From positions 1 to 12,314 of the forward strand of contig CAKTUS010000081.1 in NCBI GenBank assembly GCA_934621485.1: a DNA stretch of 12,314 bases. Reading direction: 5' to 3'. The stretch is from an uncultured Clostridia bacterium (GTDB lineage: Bacteria > Bacillota > Clostridia > Christensenellales > Aristaeellaceae). The notes under the pieces are model-generated. The model made no database searches and was not told the origin of the DNA. It saw only the letters and a list, made by a program, of their open reading frames with translations. This document shows, piece by piece, positions 1 to 4,588 of the stretch. Position numbers and translations under genes: made by a program. Each line of letters starts with the position of its first letter. The stretch's first letter is position 1.

Positions 1-147
1 CAATGGCTCGTTTTTTCTACCGAGCCTGCTAACTTTTTCGCGCCCTTTTGCCTCACTTACATTTTAGCGAATACAATTTTATACTTTTCGCCAAAAACCC
101 AATCAAATAAATAGGGAAATTTAACAACTGATTTTCTTGAACAGCAG

Positions 148-156
148 TGCTATAAT
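148..156 (+). promoter_or_regulatory. Extended -10 promoter of the antiporter gene
   Basis: TATAAT at 151-156 matches the sigma-A -10 consensus exactly and is preceded by TG plus one base at 148-150, the extended -10 signature. No good -35 hexamer lies 16-18 bp upstream, which fits an extended -10 promoter. Transcription would start near 162-164. Confidence 0.6.
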
Positions 157-244
157 AGGTCGGTAAAAACGGAAGAAACGTAGGTCCGCGCATCGTTTCT
201 GCCTGGGTGCAGAAAGCGGTTTTGATCTGCGCCTTCAAGAAACG

Positions 245-250
245 AGGGAG
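245..250 (+). promoter_or_regulatory. Ribosome binding site that decides the antiporter start
   Basis: AGGGAG ends directly against an ATG at 251, leaving no spacer, but lies 9 nt before the in-frame ATG at 260. Normal spacing therefore favours 260 as the start codon. Confidence 0.6.
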
Positions 251-259
251 ATGGGTGTT

Positions 260-1534
260 ATGGAAGTTTTGCTTAGCATTGGTATCGCGCTATTGGCGGG
301 CTTGCTGGTTTCCCGCTTTGTGAAACCGCTGAAAATGCCGGCCGTCACCGGTTACCTGATTGCCGGTATTCTGATTGGCCCCTACTGTCTGGGCCAGCTT
401 GGGGTAAAGGGCGTTGGTTTCCCTGCCAATAGCGATGTGAAGGCCCTGAGCCTGTTCAGCGATGTAGCGCTGGGTTTTATTGCTTTCGCCATCGGCAATG
501 AGTTTCGTCTGTCCCAGCTTCGCCACACCGGCAAGCAGGCTACCGTGATTGGCATTTTTCAAGCGCTGACGGCAACCTTGATGGTGGATGCTGTGCTCAT
601 CGGCCTGCATTATCTGGTGCTGGGCAACTCCATGCCTCTGGCCGACGCGTTAATTTTGGGCGCTATCGCTACCGCTACCGCGCCTGCCGCCACGCTGCTG
701 GTGGTGCGCCAGTACAAGGCCAAGGGAGAATTGACGGACTTGCTGCTGCCCATCGTGGCTCTGGATGACGCGGTAGGTCTGGTGGTATTCGCCATCAGCT
801 TTGGCGTAGCCAAGGCCATCAATTTTGGCAACTTCGATATGACCTCCATTCTGGTAGAGCCTGTTTTGGAAATTGTGTTGTCGCTGCTGCTGGGTTTTAT
901 CATGGGCAGCCTGTTTTCCGCCGCGGAAAAATACTTCAAATCCAACAGCAAACGCCTGTCCTTGTCCATCACTTTTGTTATTCTGACGGTCGCCCTGTCC
1001 ATGATTCAGTTTGAGGTAGGCGGCGTCCGAATCGGCTTTTCTTCCTTACTGGTTTGCATGATGTTGGGCACCGTGTTTTGCAACGTGTGCGATTTTTCCG
1101 AAGAAATCATGGAAAAAACGGACCGCTGGACAGCCCCGTTATACATTTTGTTCTTTGTGCTCAGCGGCGCCGAACTGGAATTGAGCGTTTTGGGAAACGG
1201 CTCCGTGGTATGCATCGGCGTTGCCTACATCCTGTCCCGCGCCATTGGCAAATGGCTGGGGGCCAGCATCAGCGCTAAGTTTATGAAGTGTTCCTCCACC
1301 GTGCAAAAGCACCTGGGCGTTACGCTGCTTCCGCAGGCCGGCGTTGCGCTTGGAATGTCGCTGACGGTGGCTCAAACCTTGGGGCCCAGCGGCGAACTGG
1401 TGCGCAACATTGTGCTGTTCGGCGTGCTGATTTATGAACTGGTGGGGCCCACCCTGACCAGAATTGCCCTGACCAAGGCAGGCGATATCAAGCCCAAGGA
1501 AGAGACGGCCTCTACCGCCGTTAAAACTGCCTAA
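260..1534 (+). CDS. CPA2-type cation:proton antiporter
   Basis: Integral membrane exchanger of the monovalent cation:proton antiporter-2 superfamily (Na+/H+ exchanger fold), expected to swap Na+ or K+ for protons across the cytoplasmic membrane. The 424-residue product is almost entirely hydrophobic, with about a dozen membrane segments. Two family signatures are visible: a TATAPA-type stretch at about residues 138-144, matching the unwound helix of the ion site, and an LDDAVG motif with adjacent aspartates at about 169-170. The two-Asp form is associated with electrogenic members such as NapA; Kef-type potassium channels usually carry a different pair. There is no C-terminal RCK/TrkA-N nucleotide-binding domain, only a short charged tail, so it is a stand-alone transporter. 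It is monocistronic here, with its own promoter. The start at 260 is preferred over ATG 251 because of ribosome binding site spacing. The ion transported cannot be told from sequence. Confidence 0.9.
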   Translation: MEVLLSIGIALLAGLLVSRFVKPLKMPAVTGYLIAGILIGPYCLGQLGVKGVGFPANSDVKALSLFSDVALGFIAFAIGNEFRLSQLRHTGKQATVIGIFQALTATLMVDAVLIGLHYLVLGNSMPLADALILGAIATATAPAATLLVVRQYKAKGELTDLLLPIVALDDAVGLVVFAISFGVAKAINFGNFDMTSILVEPVLEIVLSLLLGFIMGSLFSAAEKYFKSNSKRLSLSITFVILTVALSMIQFEVGGVRIGFSSLLVCMMLGTVFCNVCDFSEEIMEKTDRWTAPLYILFFVLSGAELELSVLGNGSVVCIGVAYILSRAIGKWLGASISAKFMKCSSTVQKHLGVTLLPQAGVALGMSLTVAQTLGPSGELVRNIVLFGVLIYELVGPTLTRIALTKAGDIKPKEETASTAVKTA

Positions 1535-1600
1535 CCGTCATCACGTCTCCTCCTAAGGAGAAGCGTGCCGGCATAAAAGCTTGCTTAGCAGCGCTCTTTT
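1535..1600 (+). other. Hairpin just after the antiporter stop
   Basis: CACG-TCTCCT (1542-1551) pairs with AGGAGA (1556-1561) and CGTG (1564-1567) around a four-base loop, with a two-base bulge. There is no T-run after it, so it is not a standard intrinsic terminator. It may protect the 3' end of the antiporter mRNA or belong to the structured region that follows. Confidence 0.45.
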
Positions 1601-1764
1601 GCATATCGTCAGGCGGCAAAGAGGGTAAGCAACCTCTGCTGCGCACGGCTACCGACCCCTGCGGTATACGTTGATTTCGGAACCAAAACCGAAGGGTGGC
1701 GGCTCTCCGATACCCTCTGATGATTCTGAGGCATGCTGATTCCCCCGGCGAACGCCGGGGGAAT
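1594..1764 (+). ncRNA. Candidate structured RNA of unknown family
   Basis: This non-coding stretch has clear long-range pairing. ATCGTCA (1605-1611) pairs with TGATGAT (1718-1724, one G-U), and GAGGGTA (1621-1627) pairs perfectly with TACCCTC (1711-1717). The 3' strands are contiguous, giving a 14-bp stem with a 9-nt bulge. GCAT/ATGC (1601-1604 and 1733-1736) extends it outward. Inside are a TTCGG/CCGAA hairpin (1676-1680 with 1689-1693), an AGCA/TGCT hairpin (1628-1631 with 1637-1640) and a CGG/CCG hairpin (1700-1709). A strong GC hairpin closes the 3' end (1739-1749 with 1754-1764). An alternative local pairing of 1594-1602 with 1616-1623 competes with the long-range stem. The size and shape are compatible with 6S RNA or a riboswitch-like element, but I recognise no conserved motif of a named family. 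The strand is uncertain; plus is assumed because the antiporter is upstream on that strand. Confidence 0.4.
1739..1764. repeat. GC-rich perfect inverted repeat
   Basis: An 11-bp arm (1739-1749) and its exact complement (1754-1764) leave a four-base GAAC loop. This is a very stable hairpin on either strand. The following bases contain only a short TTT, so termination activity is possible but weak. It could close the 3' end of the candidate RNA or end antiporter transcripts. Confidence 0.6.
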
Positions 1765-1819
1765 ACTGTTTGAAATGCATTAGCGGGAAAAACGCCGACT
1801 TCACCGGCAGCAGATCGTT

Positions 1820-1846
1820 AAAAAAAAGCTCGCCGCAACGAGCTTT
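1820..1846 (-). terminator. Intrinsic terminator reading leftward
   Basis: On the minus strand an 8-bp stem (AAAGCTCG, 1846-1839, with CGAGCTTT, 1832-1825) with a six-base loop is followed by eight T residues counting those in the stem end (1827-1820). This is a textbook rho-independent terminator for leftward transcription. It lies more than 500 nt beyond the aldolase stop codon and directly against the left inverted repeat of the hairpin-rich element. It therefore either ends a long 3' extension of the aldolase mRNA or ends a separate minus-strand RNA made from 1846-2107. Confidence 0.8.
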
Positions 1847-2107
1847 CAGACTGTCGAAAACCCATGGTGGTATCGGAGGGCCGTAGTCCTCCGATTTTCA
1901 TTTCGCACCCGGCGTACGCGCCGGGTGCGCCAGTCTTGCTGGACAAGGCTCAGGATGCCGACAAAGTGGAGGTGCAGGAGGCACTGTCTCCTGCCGGGGT
2001 TTTAGGGGTGAAGCCTCTAAGCCTTATGCCGCGTCGCTTTCCCCGCGAAACAGCAAGGTGCCGTTCGCGAGCGCTGGCGGCCAATCAGAGAGTTTTCGAC
2101 AGTCTGA
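1846..2107. repeat. Hairpin-rich element with 16-bp terminal inverted repeats
   Basis: A 262-bp element is bounded by perfect 16-bp inverted repeats at 1846-1861 and 2092-2107, containing CAGACTGTCGAAAA and its complement. Inside are at least four strong hairpins: 1872-1879 with 1888-1895 (8 bp); 1904-1914 with 1919-1929 (11 bp, TACG loop); 1974-1980 with 1988-1994 (7 bp); 2002-2008 with 2014-2020 (7 bp including one G-U). There is no transposase and no coding potential. It could be a MITE-like intergenic repeat, as is common in gut Clostridia, or a structured RNA whose basal stem is the inverted repeat and whose 3' end is the adjoining minus-strand terminator. No clear target-site duplication is seen at the edges. 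Confidence 0.65.
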
Positions 2108-2381
2108 GCCTTGCTGCGTAAGGCTGTCCTTATGTGCTTCGCCGCCAGGCGAACTTCTCTGCCGAAGGACTGAAGGAATGTTTTCGGCGCAGCCGAAAGC
2201 GCCCGTCCGACCGGCAAAGCCGACGTCTTTTCTGCATGGTCAGCAAGGAACAACCGGCTTAGGGGAACCGTGAAAGCAAGATAAAGAAGGGCGGAAAAAG
2301 ACTTTCAATACCAGAGAAGGCGGCGCGAGAAAGCTGTCTGGTTTGTCTAATCGTCCGTTTTCACAACGCCGGTAGTATTCC
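2108..2381. other. Gene-free stretch with further hairpins
   Basis: No gene is supported. Hairpins continue past the right inverted repeat: 2108-2112 with 2120-2124, 2138-2143 with 2148-2153 (TTCGCC/GGCGAA) and 2182-2188 with 2192-2198 (TTTCGGC/GCCGAAA). CAGCAAGG at 2051-2058 also complements CCTTGCTG at 2110-2117, so pairing crosses the right boundary and the true element may extend to about 2200. Near the aldolase gene there is only a weak stem (2310-2315 with 2337-2342) followed at a distance by five T on the minus strand. No convincing terminator stands directly after the aldolase. Confidence 0.45.
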
Positions 2382-3287
2382 TTACTTCGCTGCAATCGAA
2401 AGGCCGGCTTCTGTCATGATTCGGGCAATCGCATCCGTATCTGCCTGCGTTACTGCCGGCAGCGGGAAGGTGGAGTGAGTTTGCAGCGGAACGCCCGCCA
2501 GGCGCGTCGCCTCCTTGATATACGGGCTAAACGGCATGCCTACGTCATACAGGCGCATCAGCTGATTCACCCGGCCGCCCAACTGCGTCATGCTTTTTTC
2601 ATCCCCCTCGCCAACAGCTTCGCACCACTGGTGAATCAGCGCTGGCGCTACATTCGACAAACCGCCGATTGCACCGCTTCCACCGGCTGCGTAAACGGCG
2701 GGAAGGCCGTTGTCAAATCCGCAATACACTTCAAAATCGGGGAACTCCGGATGAACGGCTTCGAGAATCTGGAGCGTATGTTCCACCGTAGAGGCGGAAT
2801 CCTTGATTCCAATCACATTCGCATGACGCCTACGAATGGCAAGCACCGTTTGGGCGTCCAGGCTGTGCGCCGTTCGGTCAGGGTAGTTGTACAAATACAG
2901 GGGACCGTCCACCTGGTCTGCCAGCCGATCATAATAGGCGATTAACTCCTCCTGCGTCAGCTTCAAATAGTATGGCGAAATCACGGCTACCGCATCCGCA
3001 CCGGCGTGCAAAGCATGGCGGGAAAGCTGCACGGTATCCTCAAAGCGCATCGCGTTTGTGCCGATAATCACCTTTACCCGCCCGGCAATTTGCTGCACGC
3101 TGAACTCCGCCAGTTGGCGTCGCTGCTGCTGCGTCAGCGAAAAAAACTCGCCCATACTGCCCATTACCAGCACGCCGTCGATTCCGCCCTGTACCAAAAA
3201 GTTATACAACGCGGCTTGGGCCGGGAAATCGATGGTTTCATCCTGATTCATCGCGGTTACGCACGGGGTCATGTACATAGGTCTCAT
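2382..3287 (-). CDS. DapA/NanA-family pyruvate-dependent aldolase
   Basis: A 301-residue class I aldolase of the dihydrodipicolinate synthase / N-acetylneuraminate lyase family: a soluble TIM barrel that forms a Schiff base with pyruvate and makes or cleaves a carbon-carbon bond. The catalytic lysine is in IGIKDS (K162), and the proton-relay tyrosine is in YLYNYP (Y133, the same number as in E. coli DapA). Length is typical. The pyruvate carboxylate-binding motif, usually GTTGE or GSTGE, reads GSMGE (43-47), so the second hydroxyl residue is Met. That argues against assuming standard DapA activity. A sialic acid, KDG-type or other keto-acid lyase is as likely. The start is set by AAGGAGGA at 3296-3303, 8 nt before the ATG; longer readings run into the regulator gene. 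It lies 22 nt after that gene and is presumably co-transcribed with it. Confidence 0.88.
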   Translation of the reverse strand: MRPMYMTPCVTAMNQDETIDFPAQAALYNFLVQGGIDGVLVMGSMGEFFSLTQQQRRQLAEFSVQQIAGRVKVIIGTNAMRFEDTVQLSRHALHAGADAVAVISPYYLKLTQEELIAYYDRLADQVDGPLYLYNYPDRTAHSLDAQTVLAIRRRHANVIGIKDSASTVEHTLQILEAVHPEFPDFEVYCGFDNGLPAVYAAGGSGAIGGLSNVAPALIHQWCEAVGEGDEKSMTQLGGRVNQLMRLYDVGMPFSPYIKEATRLAGVPLQTHSTFPLPAVTQADTDAIARIMTEAGLSIAAK

Positions 3288-3309
3288 GTGGGGAATCCTC
3301 CTTCTTGAT

Positions 3310-4461
3310 TCAGTCGACAAAATGATGGGACGATGTGAAATGCTTTTGAAACAACGCTTCAAAGCCGCGGCGGCTTTTTTGGGCCGTCGCATGAAACAGC
3401 TTGCGCACACGGTATTGCAGAGAGCTTTCACTTAGAAACAGCTTTTCGCAAATCGTTTCGTAGCTATCTCCTGCCAGCAGCAGCCCAATGATGCGCAAAT
3501 CCAGTTCATCGCAGCCTTGCAGGCAGCAATCCAGCTGCATCAGCGCTTGAAAGGACGGATCCTTGTAAAAAAGGTTTCCGCCCCGCGCCCATACTGGCAT
3601 GTTAGTTTTAACGGTCGTAAACGTTTCCGCAAGCGGCGCTTCGCCGGTGCTTTCCCGGGGAACGATTTGCCCATGGGCGGCAATTCTCATCCGAAAGCTT
3701 CCGTTCGCCGGGTCCTGCTGATACTTCCACACCCCTACCGCTTGCTCGCCGATACCGGCAAAATCCAGCGCCATGGATGTGATAGACGGCTTACAATAAC
3801 GGTTGATTTCGCCATCTCGAATGGAAGCAACCAGAAAATCCTGTGGAACGCGCAAGGCATGCTGGCTGCAAAAGCGCAAAAACGCCACGCCGGCAAAAGC
3901 CGTTGGACAAAGTACCGCATCAAAGCGCTGATAAACCCGGGCAAAAGCGGTAAAGCTTTCATCCAGGTGAGTACGATAGAAGAAGGATTCGCCACTTATT
4001 TCCGGATGGCTGGCCAAATAAGCCTTCAGGGCATCCGCATACGCCTGTTCGCCCGCCGTCTCGCCATCGCAGCCCACCAGCGCAATGCGCCGGCACTGCT
4101 TTGCCGTCAGGTAATCCAGCATCTGCTCCGTTATCAGTCTGCGGGAGTAGGTAACGCAGGAATCATACCCATCCATCTGATCGGTATCCGCATTGGTAAG
4201 CACAATGCGTTTATTGGCGCTTCGCAGCCGTTCGATCATCGAGGCCATGGTTTGCCATTCAAAACCGATGACGATAACGCTTTGAACGCCTGGTTCCCTT
4301 TTCAGCAGCGCTTCGCAGTCCTCATAAAGCCTTACATGAAAGCCGTCCCTCGTTCCGATTTTCTGAATACCGCCAACGGTGGCGATGGCTGCGGCAACGG
4401 TGCGGCACTCCCTTTGCCAAAGCACGGGCAAAATCGGCCGGGGATGAAATTCGCCGCCCAA
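3310..4461 (-). CDS. LacI-type sensor domain with C-terminal helix-turn-helix regulator
   Basis: A predicted DNA-binding regulator of 383 residues with reversed domain order. Residues about 7-275 resemble the ligand-binding half of LacI/GalR proteins (periplasmic-binding-protein type I fold). Visible hallmarks are the RIALVGCDG strand, VASIRDGEINRYCKP resembling the LacI segment before the hinge strand, and IVPREST near the end of the domain. No helix-turn-helix precedes it. Instead the C-terminus (about 319-365, with SYETICEKLFLSESSLQYRV at 333-352) looks like a LuxR/NarL-type helix-turn-helix. It probably senses a sugar or sugar acid and controls the aldolase 22 nt downstream. The start is TTG at 4461 with AAGGAGGG 7 nt upstream; the longer TTG at 4524 falls in the -35 box and has no ribosome binding site. 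The function assignment is inference. Confidence 0.75.
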   Translation of the reverse strand: MGGEFHPRPILPVLWQRECRTVAAAIATVGGIQKIGTRDGFHVRLYEDCEALLKREPGVQSVIVIGFEWQTMASMIERLRSANKRIVLTNADTDQMDGYDSCVTYSRRLITEQMLDYLTAKQCRRIALVGCDGETAGEQAYADALKAYLASHPEISGESFFYRTHLDESFTAFARVYQRFDAVLCPTAFAGVAFLRFCSQHALRVPQDFLVASIRDGEINRYCKPSITSMALDFAGIGEQAVGVWKYQQDPANGSFRMRIAAHGQIVPRESTGEAPLAETFTTVKTNMPVWARGGNLFYKDPSFQALMQLDCCLQGCDELDLRIIGLLLAGDSYETICEKLFLSESSLQYRVRKLFHATAQKSRRGFEALFQKHFTSSHHFVD

Positions 4462-4468
4462 TGGGAAT

Positions 4469-4476
4469 CCCTCCTT
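4469..4476 (-). promoter_or_regulatory. Ribosome binding site for a TTG start
   Basis: AAGGAGGG on the minus strand, 7 nt before TTG at 4461-4459, is a near-ideal Shine-Dalgarno sequence. There is no in-frame ATG or GTG nearby. This fixes the regulator start at an unusual TTG codon. Confidence 0.75.
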
Positions 4477-4495
4477 GCCACTTTTGTTGCTGTTT

Positions 4496-4524
4496 AGTGT
4501 AGCAGAAACATGGGCCGCTTTCAA
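4496..4524 (-). promoter_or_regulatory. Sigma-A promoter of the regulator-aldolase unit
   Basis: TTGAAA (4524-4519) and TACACT (4501-4496) are separated by exactly 17 bp on the minus strand. The -35 has one mismatch to consensus and the -10 has two. Transcription would start near 4489, giving a leader of about 28 nt before the TTG start. The promoter begins only 10 bp after the glmS terminator, supporting separate control of the two units. Confidence 0.65.
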
Positions 4525-4534
4525 GATGTTTACC

Positions 4535-4588
4535 GCAAAACAGCCCTGCTTTCATTGCACTTCATGCCGGAAAGCAGAGCTGTTTTGC
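4535..4588 (-). terminator. glmS intrinsic terminator (symmetric)
   Basis: Arms of 19 bp (4570-4588 and 4535-4553) are complementary except for one G-U pair, with a 16-nt loop. The stem begins on the base next to the glmS stop codon. The arms carry an A-tract on one side and TGTTTTGC on the other, so it can work as an intrinsic terminator in either direction. Confidence 0.75.

Larger units (their letters stand above)
1..259 (+). other. Non-coding leader region of the antiporter gene
   Basis: No credible gene is visible here. At the far left a short inverted repeat (5-10 with 21-26) surrounds a run of six T, which could be the right half of a terminator whose left arm lies outside the window. 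The region to about 120 is AT-rich. After the promoter at 148-156 comes a transcribed leader of roughly 95 nt. Two mutually exclusive hairpins can form in it: 175-180 with 194-199 (GAAACG with CGTTTC), or 196-202 with 209-215 (TTTCTGC with GCAGAAA). A second GAAACG copy at 239-244 sits right before the ribosome binding site and could also pair with 194-199. A minus-strand reading frame at 53-238 has no supporting features and is ignored. Confidence 0.5.

Noticed and set aside
5..26. Terminator at the left edge
   Set aside because: The visible inverted repeat has its T-run in the loop. A proper terminator would need an arm outside the window, so it cannot be judged.
1692..1704. AGGGTGG sequence resembling the T-box antiterminator core
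   Set aside because: The required ACC-GCG continuation is missing, no specifier loop or AGTA/GNTG elements are visible upstream, and no plus-strand gene follows within the region.
1535..1800. tmRNA, RNase P RNA or SRP RNA
   Set aside because: None of the conserved sequences I know for these (tRNA-like ends, GAGGAAAGTCC-type core, GNAR/GGAA loop arrangement of SRP) is present. 6S RNA cannot be excluded but cannot be shown either.
1864..2273. Small reading frames of 71-85 codons on both strands in the hairpin-rich region
   Set aside because: They run through inverted repeats and hairpins, lack good ribosome binding sites and show arginine/alanine/serine-rich composition typical of translated repeats.
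2301..2342. Terminator directly after the aldolase gene
   Set aside because: The stem is only 6 bp with a 21-nt loop, and the T-run lies about 9 nt beyond it, so it is too weak to call.
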